64,000 bases of DNA from Enterococcus alcedinis (GTDB lineage: Bacteria > Bacillota > Bacilli > Lactobacillales > Enterococcaceae): assembly GCF_014635985.1 (NCBI RefSeq), contig NZ_BMDT01000009.1, forward strand, positions 46,364-110,363, written 5' to 3'. Shown here one piece after another: positions 46,757-55,185 of this stretch. Position 1 is the stretch's first letter, and every line of letters starts with the position of its first letter. The translations under genes and the position numbers were made by a program. Below the pieces are notes generated by a model, which saw only the letters and a program-made list of their open reading frames with translations, searched no databases and had not been told where the DNA came from.

Positions 46757-48043
46757 ATGACTGCGGAGATATGTATTTTGAATAAAAATGGATTGGTATT
46801 TGCTGCGGACTCAGCCGTAACCGTAGGAAATAATTTGGGGAGTAAAGTTTTTAATACTGCTAATAAATTGTTTTCACTGGGGTATAATCATGATGTAGGC
46901 ATCATGATATATGGAAATGCCGATTTCATAGGAGTACCTTGGGAAGTGATTATTAAAGGATTCAAGAATGAAATGAAGGATAAAGAAATTTCAAGACTAG
47001 AAGACTACGGTACGCTCTTTTTAAAGTATTTAGATGGAATTGATGATGTTAAAAACGAAATTAGTGAATCGATGGTTATAGACAGGTACATTATGGAGGT
47101 TTTTGAATTTGTTTTTAAAGAATTTGAACATGAGTTGAGTAATAGAATGGAAGAATTAGAAATATCGAATGTCCAAGATTATGAGAGATTTATTAATGCC
47201 ATATATAATGAACTTTTTAATGGTATTTATGATACTACTAAAAAGTTTAATTCATTTACGAAATTGATTAAGGCAAGTGAATTTAAAAAGAAACACGGAA
47301 CGTATATACATGAAAGATACGCTGCTCTGTGCAAGAATAATTTAGCCGGAATAGAGATAGAGGCAACTAAAAACAAATTCGCAACTCTTATTAGAAATTT
47401 TATGTATAATACTGATTTTTATTCTGATGGTTATACAGGAGTGGTTATAGGAGGATATGGTGGTAATGAATTATTTCCTAAATTATTGAGTTATAAGGTC
47501 GAGGGATACATAGGAGAAGATTTAAAATACATAAAAGATAATTATGTCAGCGTTGATATAGGGAAAGTTATGTCGAGTATAATACCTTTTGCACAACAAG
47601 AAATGGTGCACACAATAATGACAGGAATAGATCCAGAAATGAAAAGTCAAACAAATGACCTATTAAATCATAGTTTGGAATTATATAGTGAAAACTTGAT
47701 TAAAGAGGGGTTGATGGTGTCAGAAAATGAAGAGCAACGTGAAGCTATCATCTCAGAAATAACAAAGGCTTTTGGTGATACATTGAATCAGATATCTAGC
47801 GATCGATATACGGATCCAATAATAAAAACTGTAAGTAGCATGCCGAAGGAAGAACTACCAGTTATAGCCGAAACTTTGATTAACATTACTTCATTTAAAA
47901 GAAAATTTTCGATGAGCTTGGAGACAGTAGGGGGACCGATTGATGTATTATTAATAACTAAATCAGACGGGCCTATATGGATTAAAAGAAAACATTATTT
48001 TGATTCGTTGTTAAATAGAGAGTACATTAATAGGAAGATGTGA
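46757..48043 (+). CDS. Proteasome/HslV-like Ntn-hydrolase protein
   Basis: 428 residues from the ATG at 46757 (GGAAGG 11 bases upstream; the GTG at 46748 is too close). Removing Met exposes Thr as residue 1 in TAEICILNKNGLVFAADSAVTVG, which matches the proteasome beta/HslV start, with Asp at position 17 and candidate Lys at 29 or 36, and then a hydrophobic strand VGIMIYGNADF. Residues beyond about 180 form an unrecognised helical domain. I infer an N-terminal-nucleophile hydrolase. It is the last and largest gene of the cargo operon. Confidence 0.72.
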   Translation: MTAEICILNKNGLVFAADSAVTVGNNLGSKVFNTANKLFSLGYNHDVGIMIYGNADFIGVPWEVIIKGFKNEMKDKEISRLEDYGTLFLKYLDGIDDVKNEISESMVIDRYIMEVFEFVFKEFEHELSNRMEELEISNVQDYERFINAIYNELFNGIYDTTKKFNSFTKLIKASEFKKKHGTYIHERYAALCKNNLAGIEIEATKNKFATLIRNFMYNTDFYSDGYTGVVIGGYGGNELFPKLLSYKVEGYIGEDLKYIKDNYVSVDIGKVMSSIIPFAQQEMVHTIMTGIDPEMKSQTNDLLNHSLELYSENLIKEGLMVSENEEQREAIISEITKAFGDTLNQISSDRYTDPIIKTVSSMPKEELPVIAETLINITSFKRKFSMSLETVGGPIDVLLITKSDGPIWIKRKHYFDSLLNREYINRKM

Positions 48044-48121
48044 AACTGATCTATGTGTCCATCGAAATAAAAACCGCATACAAAGTGAATGATAGAACTA
48101 CCGGCGTGATGGATTTAATGA

Positions 48122-48141
48122 GTCTGTCCAAGTGTCCGTCC
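48122..48141 (+). repeat. Right arm-type motif pair
   Basis: GTCTGTCC at 48122 and GTCCGTCC at 48134, the same 12-base pitch and orientation as the pair at the left end, about 100 bases inside the right repeat. The rest of 48044-48243 holds no gene. Confidence 0.55.
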
Positions 48142-48243
48142 ATATAGTCAAATCTATATGAACCTAATTGATTGCTTTTACTTATAAAAGGCATTATATC
48201 AAGGTTATCTGTATCTATTGAAGTCTATCAAAACCACAATTTG

Positions 48244-48326
48244 AATAACCTTTTTATTTTTCATTTACTCCTAACCAGAGTAAACTCCTTTTAATCACTC
48301 GACCTAACCAATCGAGTGGTTTTTTT
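48244..48326 (+). repeat. Right attachment repeat (83 bp)
   Basis: Identical to 42122-42204, ending with the CACTCGA/TCGAGTG terminator hairpin and seven T. Chromosomal sequence leading to the ABC-F gene resumes beyond it. Confidence 0.88.
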
Positions 48327-48446
48327 GTGTTCTTTTTTTGAAAAACATGCTAAACTATTGTTAGATTATAAAAAGTGAGGGATCTTGGATTGAAAATTTA
48401 ACCCATTTATCGAAGCTGCATTCAGATGACTTTCTTGGTACGACCA

Positions 48447-48556
48447 AGGAGGAAGTGTGCAGATTTTCAGGATGGGAATGTTTTCGCCAAGGGAGAGTTC
48501 TTTTTATTTGGCGACGTTAACGAACCTTATCCTGAAAATAGGAGAAGGTTTTTTCT
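48447..48556 (+). promoter_or_regulatory. Attenuator leader of the ABC-F gene
   Basis: AAGGAGG at 48447 followed closely by GTG codons opens a short leader frame. ATTTTCAGGAT (48464-48474) is the exact complement of ATCCTGAAAAT (48530-48540), enclosing an inner hairpin TCGCCAA/TTGGCGA. The same 3' bases also build a terminator CCTTaTCCT-gaaaat-AGGAgAAGG plus six T (48526-48555). The two folds exclude each other, so a drug-stalled ribosome could choose the antiterminator, as in other ABC-F resistance genes. Confidence 0.72.
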
Positions 48557-48588
48557 TTCGATAAAATTCGAAAGAGAAAGGAGTTTAT

Positions 48589-50085
48589 ATGTCGACAATA
48601 CATATTAAAAATTTAACTTATGGCTTTGATTTGCAAAGCACTTTATTATTTGAGCAGACGAATTTAACCATTCAAACGTCGTGGAAATTAGGTTTGGTGG
48701 GACGAAATGGTCGTGGGAAAACGACGTTACTACAGTTGATTCAAGAGAAATTACCTTACACGGGCAAAATCGAGCATCAAACGAATTTCTTATATTTTCC
48801 ACAAGAAGTGGGCGATGCAACGCAGATGACGTATCAAATTCTTGAAGGGTTTGATCAAACGGAATATTGGAAGCTCGAACGAGAATTGAATTTACTCGCG
48901 GTTAACCCAGACGTTTTATGGTTACCATTTGAACAATTATCTGGTGGCGAACAAACGAAAGTTTTATTAGCGATTTTATTTGCCCAAGAAGATGGATTTC
49001 CTTTAATTGATGAGCCAACCAATCATTTGGACATGGCATCGCGTCAACTGGTAGCTCAGTATTTAAAGAATAAGAAGCAAGGATTTATTTTAGTCAGTCA
49101 TGATCGACAACTCGTTGATGACGTCGTGGATCATATTTTATCGATTGAACGCAATCAATTGGTGTTACATCAAGGAAATTATTCATTATATGCTGCGGAG
49201 AAAAAACAACGTGATGCAACGGAGCTAGCAGATAATACGAAACTAAAGCGTGAAATTAGTCGTTTGAGTAAAACAGCCGATGAAAAAGCCCAATGGTCAG
49301 GTGCGCGCGAAAAGGATAAGTATGGTGACCCCCATAAAAAAGGTAGTGGTGCGATCGGTGATACGGGAGCGGTAGGGGCGCGTGCGGCACGTGTGATGAA
49401 ACGTAGTAAGGCGATTATTAATCGGATGGAAGATCAGATTACGGAAAAAGAAAAATTGTTGAAGAACTTAGAAAAAGTGGATACGTTGACGCTTCATGTT
49501 AAAGAAACGCATAAAAAACAATGGATCAAAGCAGAGAACTTACAACTTTTCTATGGTGAACGTGCGTTGTTTGCACCGATTTCTTTTGAATTAAATGTGG
49601 GTGATCGATTGGCAATTACGGGTGCCAATGGTTCAGGAAAAACATCGTTACTTGACTTTTTACTCGGGAATTTTAAAGGTGAAGTTCGTGGTGAGTTGAC
49701 GATGGCCAAGAATCCAACGTTGAGTCTAGTGCGGCAAGATTTTAAAGATAATACGGGAACGTTAGCTGAGTTTGCTGAAAAGCGCCAAATCAGTGAGGAA
49801 GAATTGTTGAATCATCTGCGTAAACTGGGCGTGGAACGCAGTGTTTTTCTAAATAAAATCGAACATATGAGTCAAGGGCAACAAAAACGAGTGGAGTTAG
49901 GCAAAGCGATGTTAACATCAGCAGATCTTTTTATTTGGGATGAACCATTGAACTATCTTGATGTTTTCAATCATCAACAATTAGAAGAAGCCATTTTAAA
50001 AGCCAAACCGACAATGATTATTGTCGATCATGATCATTATTTCTTGTCTAAAATTGCAACAAAAACGATTGAATTAAAGAATTAA
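48589..50085 (+). CDS. lsa: ABC-F ribosomal protection protein, Lsa family
   Basis: 498 residues, the Lsa(A) length, with two ATPase domains and no membrane part. Walker A motifs are GRNGRGKTT and GANGSGKTS, signatures LSGGEQTKVLLA and MSQGQQKRVELG, and Walker B is LIDEPTNHLD and IWDEPLNYLD. The interdomain linker (about 180-300) holds the SGAREKDKYGDPHKKGSGA block typical of Lsa proteins. These dislodge lincosamides, streptogramin A and pleuromutilins from the ribosome. AAAGGAG precedes the ATG, and the leader upstream looks drug-responsive. Exact drug range is not predictable. Confidence 0.9.
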   Translation: MSTIHIKNLTYGFDLQSTLLFEQTNLTIQTSWKLGLVGRNGRGKTTLLQLIQEKLPYTGKIEHQTNFLYFPQEVGDATQMTYQILEGFDQTEYWKLERELNLLAVNPDVLWLPFEQLSGGEQTKVLLAILFAQEDGFPLIDEPTNHLDMASRQLVAQYLKNKKQGFILVSHDRQLVDDVVDHILSIERNQLVLHQGNYSLYAAEKKQRDATELADNTKLKREISRLSKTADEKAQWSGAREKDKYGDPHKKGSGAIGDTGAVGARAARVMKRSKAIINRMEDQITEKEKLLKNLEKVDTLTLHVKETHKKQWIKAENLQLFYGERALFAPISFELNVGDRLAITGANGSGKTSLLDFLLGNFKGEVRGELTMAKNPTLSLVRQDFKDNTGTLAEFAEKRQISEEELLNHLRKLGVERSVFLNKIEHMSQGQQKRVELGKAMLTSADLFIWDEPLNYLDVFNHQQLEEAILKAKPTMIIVDHDHYFLSKIATKTIELKN

Positions 50086-50185
50086 AAAGAATATTTAACA
50101 AAAGTGGGCTTACTCGAAGGTATTTCCTGTTTCCAAAAGAGCAGATTTTTAACAAACCTGTGTTCACTCAATGTTTAGATAACGC

Positions 50186-50222
50186 AACAAGGGGCTGTGA
50201 TTTTTTCGCAGCCCCTTGTTTG
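50186..50222 (+). terminator. Intrinsic terminator after the ABC-F gene
   Basis: AACAAGGGGCTG / CAGCCCCTTGTT arms around an 11-base T-rich loop. Confidence 0.75.
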
Positions 50223-50275
50223 TATTATCAAGAGTTCCAGGAATTATTTTCTTGTTAAGTAGAAGGGAACGCTTA

Positions 50276-50340
50276 ATAACCGAACGATTGATTAGTTTTC
50301 TATTAGAAGTATGAGGTTGTAACGTCATAAAACGAACGAT
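50276..50340 (+). promoter_or_regulatory. Two candidate PurR boxes upstream of guanine deaminase
   Basis: ATAACCGAACGAT (50276-50288) matches the Lactobacillales PurBox AWWWCCGAACWWT at 12 of 13 positions; TAAAACGAACGAT (50328-50340) matches at 10. A TATAAT (50345) follows. Purine control of the two downstream genes is plausible. Confidence 0.4.
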
Positions 50341-50375
50341 GTTTTATAATGAAAGAGAAAAAAGGAGCGATTACG

Positions 50376-51746
50376 ATGAGTACTCAATATTTTAAAGGAT
50401 CATTATTCCATACCCCGAGTCATGGAGAACTAGAATTTATCAAAGATGCCCTACTTACAGTCGATGAGAAAGGACTCATTCAAACGATTTTAGAGCCAAG
50501 CGATGCGGCTTATGTCGAGCATTTAACAAATGCCCGAGCGAGTAATCAGTTTGTTGAGTTAGCTGAAGGGCAATATTTCTTACCGGGTTTTATTGATTTA
50601 CATGTACATGCCCCACAATGGCCACAAGCAGGAGTCGCATTGGATGCTCCTTTGGCAACATGGTTAGAAAAGGGGACTTTTCCGTTAGAGGCAAAATATG
50701 CGGACGTTAATTTTGCCAAAGAAGTTTATAACGATTTAGTCGCGCATTTATTATCGCTTGGAACAACGACGGTACTTTATTTTGCAACGATTCATCAAGA
50801 AGCGAGCTTAGCTTTAGCTGAAATTTGCGGCAAGCAAGGACAACGTGGACTTGTTGGAAAAGTGGTGATGGATTTAGAATCAATGAATCCAGATTTTTAT
50901 CGCGACAATTCTGTAGCTGAAAGTTTAGAAGCGACAGAATCGTTTATTTTAGCAGTGAAAGAATTAGGGAAAGATGTCAAGCAAGGGGTTTATCCAGTTG
51001 TGACACCTCGTTTTGTTCCTAGCTGTAGTGCAGAGGCTTTAGCTGGACTAGGTGCACTTGCTCAAAAATACGACGTACATGTGCAATCGCATTGTAGTGA
51101 AAGCCAATGGGCACATGATCATGTCATTGAGCGTTTTGGTAAACGAGACACGGAAGTATTGAATGATTTTGGCTTACTACACGACAAGTCAGTTATGGCA
51201 CATTGTAATTTTCTAGACGAATCGGATGGGGAAATTTACATGGAAACAGGTACGGCTGTTGCGCATTGTCCGATTTCAAATGGTTATTTTGCTAACAGTG
51301 TTTTCCCAGTTAAAAAGTTTAAAGAACAAGGACTTGAAATGGGATTAGGTACTGATATTTCAGGTGGGTATTCACCGAGTCTTTATGAGAACATCCGCCA
51401 AGCCGTTATTTCTTCACGGATGTTAGAAGATGGTGTCGATGTGAATGTGGGGCCAGAAAATCGGGGCGTACAGAATTCTCGAATTTCGGTTGTCGAAGCC
51501 TTTTCTTTAGCAACACAAGGAGGCGGAGAAGCATTGAGTTTACCAATCGGTGTGTTAAAGCCAGGATATGCCTGTGATTTGCAAGTGATTGATACCAATG
51601 TGAAAAATCATCGCATTTCTAGTTTTGGTGTTTTTGAAAAGCCAGAAGAAATATTACAAAAGATCTTATATTTAGCGACAAAAGAAAATATTCGTCAAGT
51701 CTGGGTTCAAGGAAACTTAGTCCACGATAAAAATGAGGGAGCATAA
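50376..51746 (+). CDS. guaD: Guanine deaminase
   Basis: 456 residues, amidohydrolase fold. Metal ligands are in GFIDLHVHAPQW (HxH), later His in VQSHCSES and VMAHCNFL, and Asp in GLGTDISGGYS. It converts guanine to xanthine. The start at 50376 follows AAAGGAGCG. The stop is two bases before the purine permease gene, so uptake and catabolism of guanine are co-expressed. Confidence 0.92.
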   Translation: MSTQYFKGSLFHTPSHGELEFIKDALLTVDEKGLIQTILEPSDAAYVEHLTNARASNQFVELAEGQYFLPGFIDLHVHAPQWPQAGVALDAPLATWLEKGTFPLEAKYADVNFAKEVYNDLVAHLLSLGTTTVLYFATIHQEASLALAEICGKQGQRGLVGKVVMDLESMNPDFYRDNSVAESLEATESFILAVKELGKDVKQGVYPVVTPRFVPSCSAEALAGLGALAQKYDVHVQSHCSESQWAHDHVIERFGKRDTEVLNDFGLLHDKSVMAHCNFLDESDGEIYMETGTAVAHCPISNGYFANSVFPVKKFKEQGLEMGLGTDISGGYSPSLYENIRQAVISSRMLEDGVDVNVGPENRGVQNSRISVVEAFSLATQGGGEALSLPIGVLKPGYACDLQVIDTNVKNHRISSFGVFEKPEEILQKILYLATKENIRQVWVQGNLVHDKNEGA

Positions 51747-51748
51747 TA

Positions 51749-53080
51749 ATGGAAGCGAGTAATCAAGTGAAGAAGTCACATTTAACAATCGGGGTCAATG
51801 ATCCGATTCCGTTAGGGCAAGCAATTTTATTAGGGTTACAACACGTATTAGCAATGGATGTTTATGTCGTACCATTTATTATTGCAACAGCAGTATCTAT
51901 GTCACCAGGGGATGCGTCAAGTCTGATTCAATCAACCTTTTTAGGGGCTGGAATCGCCTCGTTAATTCAAGTACTATTTTTCTTGAAAATCCCTGTGTGT
52001 CAAGGACCATCATTCGTACCGGTTGGTGCAATTATTGGTATCTACTTAGGCGGTAATGGGATGAGCACGGTTTTAGGTGCGAGTTTAATTGGTGCAATTG
52101 CGATTACCATTTTGGGTTATACCGGAATTTATAAATACATTGTCCGTACATTTATTCCGACAATTGTTAGTGGAACGATTATTATGATTGTTGGTTTAAC
52201 TTTATTACCGTCAGCTTTTAGTGGCAACATTTTTATTGAAACAGCTGAGTTAACGATGAATCAAAATGTTTTATTAGCGTCAATCACCGCAGCTATTTTA
52301 ATTTTATTTTCAATGTTAGGAGAGTATTTCCCGAAATTAGGCAAAGTATTCCGGATTAGTTCGGTTATTATTGCGCTTGTATTAGGCTCAACGATTGCCT
52401 TTGCGATGGGTGGAATGGACTTTGCTTCTGTATCCGAAGCGTCATTTTTAAGCTTACCAAACTTTGCATTTATTGATTATGGTTTTACTTTTGACCTATC
52501 TGCAATTGTAACTATGTTGATTATTTATATGGTTTTATTAGCTGAAACGACGGGTACTTGGTATGCAGTGAGCTCCGTTACAGAAGAAACCTTAAGCGAT
52601 GAACAAATTAATAAAGGGGTTATCGGTGAAGGCTTTGGCTGTCTCATTGCTTCTCTTGTAGGTGCGACACCAGTGACAGGTTATTCAACCAATGCAGGTA
52701 TTATTTCAATTACGGGTGTAGCAAGTAAAGTCGTCTTTGTCGCTGCTTCTTGTTGGTTTATTATCTTGTCATTCTTTGGTAAATTATCGGCGTTAATTAA
52801 TGCCGTGCCAGCAGCTGTGATCGATGGCGTTTTTGTGGTCGTTTGTGCGATTATTATGTTAAGTGGTTTTAGAGTCATTAAAAATGAATCTTTTTCAGAA
52901 AGAGAATTATACATTATTGGTGTGCCAATTATCATCGCATTAGGCTTAATTTTTATGCCAGCTGAATTAAAAGGGCAAGCTCCTCAATTTATTCAATATT
53001 TACTCGATTCACCGATTGCAGTCAGTGCAATCATGGCGGTAGTGATGAACAAAGTCATTCCAGAACCGAAAAAAGTATAA
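51749..53080 (+). CDS. Purine permease, NCS2 family
   Basis: 443 residues with 13-14 hydrophobic helices. NCS2 features include GLQHVLAMDVYVVP, the conserved VCQGPSFVPVGA region and VGATPVTGYSTNAGIISITG. It imports xanthine, guanine or hypoxanthine with protons; the deaminase encoded upstream points to guanine. GAGGGAGC precedes the ATG. Confidence 0.9.
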   Translation: MEASNQVKKSHLTIGVNDPIPLGQAILLGLQHVLAMDVYVVPFIIATAVSMSPGDASSLIQSTFLGAGIASLIQVLFFLKIPVCQGPSFVPVGAIIGIYLGGNGMSTVLGASLIGAIAITILGYTGIYKYIVRTFIPTIVSGTIIMIVGLTLLPSAFSGNIFIETAELTMNQNVLLASITAAILILFSMLGEYFPKLGKVFRISSVIIALVLGSTIAFAMGGMDFASVSEASFLSLPNFAFIDYGFTFDLSAIVTMLIIYMVLLAETTGTWYAVSSVTEETLSDEQINKGVIGEGFGCLIASLVGATPVTGYSTNAGIISITGVASKVVFVAASCWFIILSFFGKLSALINAVPAAVIDGVFVVVCAIIMLSGFRVIKNESFSERELYIIGVPIIIALGLIFMPAELKGQAPQFIQYLLDSPIAVSAIMAVVMNKVIPEPKKV

Positions 53081-53083
53081 CAA

Positions 53084-53122
53084 AAAAGAGGCGAGAGAAT
53101 TATTCTCTCAGCCTCTTTTTTT
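53084..53122. terminator. Bidirectional terminator
   Basis: AAAGAGGCgAGAGAAT / ATTCTCTcAGCCTCTTT with A- and T-runs, between convergent genes. Confidence 0.88.
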
Positions 53123-53282
53123 AATTTTCGACATTGCCCACGTATTCTTCAAAGTAACGTAACAAATCAGCTTTGAATTGTTGATACTCTTCTTCAGTGT
53201 ACGTTTTGTCTTCCACTTTTACTTGGAAAAAAGGGAGTTCAAAATCCTCTCTTAAGCGAGCTAAAACTTCATCTGGTTGCAT
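53121..53282 (-). CDS. Small acidic protein
   Basis: 53 residues, MQPDEVLARLREDFELPFFQ onward, with GAGGTC seven bases before the ATG. It contains a helix pair and an acidic patch (EDKTYTEEEYQQF). It lies 15 bases after the next minus-strand gene and ends in the shared terminator, so the two form an operon. Function unknown. Confidence 0.6.
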   Translation of the reverse strand: MQPDEVLARLREDFELPFFQVKVEDKTYTEEEYQQFKADLLRYFEEYVGNVEN

Positions 53283-53297
53283 TTTTTGACCTCTTTT

Positions 53298-53648
53298 CTA
53301 AAATAATTTAAAGGAGGCATTCATATTTTCATAAGCTTCACGCATGACACGTAAATTAATTCGCAAGCTTTCGGTGTCGCGTTCGTTATGGAATAAAATC
53401 TGCTTTAATTGAAAATAAAAATCGTCAAAGGCATTCACATAATTTTCGACCTCTTTTGTTTGCAGTTCTGGAAAAGTGTCGCAACGAAGATAAGCTTTTT
53501 CTGCAATGCTGTAGATTTCAGATGCGGTTAGTAACGCAAGCGACTCATTGAAACGACGACTATCAACCAGTTCGTAGACTGCTTGACACTTGTTGTAAAT
53601 ATTTGAAAAATCTTTTGATAATAGTTCAATCGGTGTTTTTGAAAACAT
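53298..53648 (-). CDS. Helical protein of unknown function
   Basis: 116 residues, all-helical by composition, with no membrane segment or recognised motif (MFSKTPIELLSKDFSNIYNK; EVENYVNAFDDFYFQLKQIL). AGGAGGAAG precedes the ATG. It sits between the lactonase gene and a 53-residue gene on the same strand, probably one transcript. Confidence 0.7.
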   Translation of the reverse strand: MFSKTPIELLSKDFSNIYNKCQAVYELVDSRRFNESLALLTASEIYSIAEKAYLRCDTFPELQTKEVENYVNAFDDFYFQLKQILFHNERDTESLRINLRVMREAYENMNASFKLF

Positions 53649-53681
53649 GTGACTTCCTCCTCCTTCTACTCTTAAAAGTAA

Positions 53682-54698
53682 TTAAAATAAAACACAAACC
53701 GTTTCCGGTGCATAAAAATCTTTTTGGACAAGGGTTAATGTCCCTTGTTCGGCATCTCTTTCATATAATGAAAGGTTATCGGTGTTTTGGTTTGCACAAA
53801 CGATAAATTGTTCGCTTGGATCTAGTGCGAAATCTCTCGGGTGATCACCTTCTGTTGAAATCAGTTGAATCAGTTCAACTTGTGCGCCAGCTTCTGTGAC
53901 CGCAAAGACCGCTAAAGAGTTGTGTCCACGGTTAGACGCATATAAGAAGCGACCGTCATTTGAAATACGAATCGCTGCACCACCGCTAAATTCCGTGAAA
54001 TCGGATGGTAACGTTGAGATCGTTTGAACGTGTGTCAAAGTCCCAGTTGTCGCATCGTAAGCTGCTACGATTACAGTATTTGCTAATTCGCCAAAGATGT
54101 AGGCATGCTTTCCATCTGGATGGAAAACTAAATGGCGTGGACCCGTGCCAGGAGCTGTTAGGAAAAGTGCTGTGCGAGTTAATTTTCCTTCATCAGAAAC
54201 ATCGTACGTGTAAACACCGTCTGTTCCAAGGTCACAGACAATTAAGCGACCATCGGGTGTTAAATCGGTATAGTGAACGTGTGGTTTATCTTGGTTGGCA
54301 TGAGGGCCAGTTTCTTCTTGATGGAATACGGCATCGGTTGCACTTAGTGATCCATCCGCATTGATTTTATAAACATTGACTTCGCCTTTATGGTAGTTCG
54401 AACCATAAGCAAGTTGACGCTTTTCGTCCACGGCGATATAACATAATGGCGCGCCTTCTTCTGTGACAGCATTTAAAAATTCATACTGACTGTTGTAAGC
54501 CGCAGCGCCACCTTGACCGTCAATAGAAGTCACAGTGTATAAGTTTTTCTTGTCGCTAACAGCTAGATAAGTCGGGCTGTCTTCTTTGGTTACTAACGTT
54601 AGATTGCTTAATACTTTTTTGTCGGTATCTAATTCAAGGGAATAGACGCCTTCGCTTTTACGGCGAGTGTACGTACCTAATAACATTTTTGTAGTCAT
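53682..54698 (-). CDS. pgl: 6-phosphogluconolactonase, seven-bladed beta-propeller type
   Basis: 338 residues of repeated propeller blades, recognised by PHVHYTDLTPDGRLIVCDLG, GTGPRHLVFHPDGKHAYIFGE, SNDGRFLYASNRGHNSLAVF and GDHPRDFALDPSEQFIVCAN. This is the YbhE/Pgl lactonase family, which hydrolyses 6-phosphogluconolactone in the oxidative pentose phosphate route. GGAGGAGC precedes the ATG. The fold is secure; the substrate is inferred from the family. Confidence 0.88.
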   Translation of the reverse strand: MTTKMLLGTYTRRKSEGVYSLELDTDKKVLSNLTLVTKEDSPTYLAVSDKKNLYTVTSIDGQGGAAAYNSQYEFLNAVTEEGAPLCYIAVDEKRQLAYGSNYHKGEVNVYKINADGSLSATDAVFHQEETGPHANQDKPHVHYTDLTPDGRLIVCDLGTDGVYTYDVSDEGKLTRTALFLTAPGTGPRHLVFHPDGKHAYIFGELANTVIVAAYDATTGTLTHVQTISTLPSDFTEFSGGAAIRISNDGRFLYASNRGHNSLAVFAVTEAGAQVELIQLISTEGDHPRDFALDPSEQFIVCANQNTDNLSLYERDAEQGTLTLVQKDFYAPETVCVLF

Positions 54699-54817
54699 GA
54701 AGCTCCTCCTGAGATTAAAATATTATGTATTTCTTTTATTTTACCATACTAGTCAACGAAAAAAAAAGAATGTGCTATAATTATGTTATTCATAAAGATA
54801 GAGGAGGCACTCATTTC

Positions 54818-55174
54818 ATGCATAAAGCAAAAGTCATTTTCATTGGCGAACAAGCGGTAGAGCAACAAGAACCTATTATTTTATTTTTTGGTGAAGGTGT
54901 GACCGATGGGTTACGTGAATACTCCGTTATTCAAAAGATGGAAGATTCTACGTCTGTTGAATTAGCAGTCGGTGATTTTATTTTGTTTGGTGATCAAAAA
55001 TATACGATTACTCATTTAGGCGAATTTGCCAACAAAAATTTACAGGCAATCGAACATGCGTCATTTATTTTTTCAGAAGAAGAGCCACACGACAAATTAA
55101 CAAGTAGTGTCTATTTGGTTCCAAATAAAATTCCTAAAATTTCTCTAGGAATGGAAATTACATATCAAGGATAG
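54818..55174 (+). CDS. PTS glucitol/sorbitol IIA-like protein lacking the phospho-His
   Basis: 118 residues of the GutA/SrlB-type IIA family (IFIGEQAVEQQEPIILFFGE; LAVGDFILFGDQKYTITHLG; MEITYQG at the end). The phosphorylated His of the family, in the EYCFIH segment, aligns with Gln39 in LREYSVIQK. No IIB or IIC genes are near. It may therefore be a regulatory or moonlighting relative rather than a sugar phosphotransfer protein. AGAGGAGG precedes the ATG; the open frame upstream to 54725 has no site. Confidence 0.82.
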   Translation: MHKAKVIFIGEQAVEQQEPIILFFGEGVTDGLREYSVIQKMEDSTSVELAVGDFILFGDQKYTITHLGEFANKNLQAIEHASFIFSEEEPHDKLTSSVYLVPNKIPKISLGMEITYQG

Positions 55175-55185
55175 GGGGCGGTCAT

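Larger units (their letters stand above)
42122..48326. mobile_element. Integrated genetic element remnant, 6.2 kb
   Basis: Bounded by the 83-bp direct repeat. It contains an integrase C-terminal fragment next to the left end, a phage-type helicase fragment, a broken phage-like gene, and accessory genes with lower GC than the flanks. Paired GTCCGTCC motifs lie inside both ends. The integrase and helicase genes are both cut at about 42.67 kb, so the element is probably stuck. It resembles a degraded phage satellite or small prophage. Confidence 0.85.

Noticed and set aside
48426-48608. 60-codon frame overlapping the ABC-F start
   Set aside because: It runs through both attenuator hairpins and the ABC-F ribosome site with no proper ribosome site of its own; treated as leader RNA.
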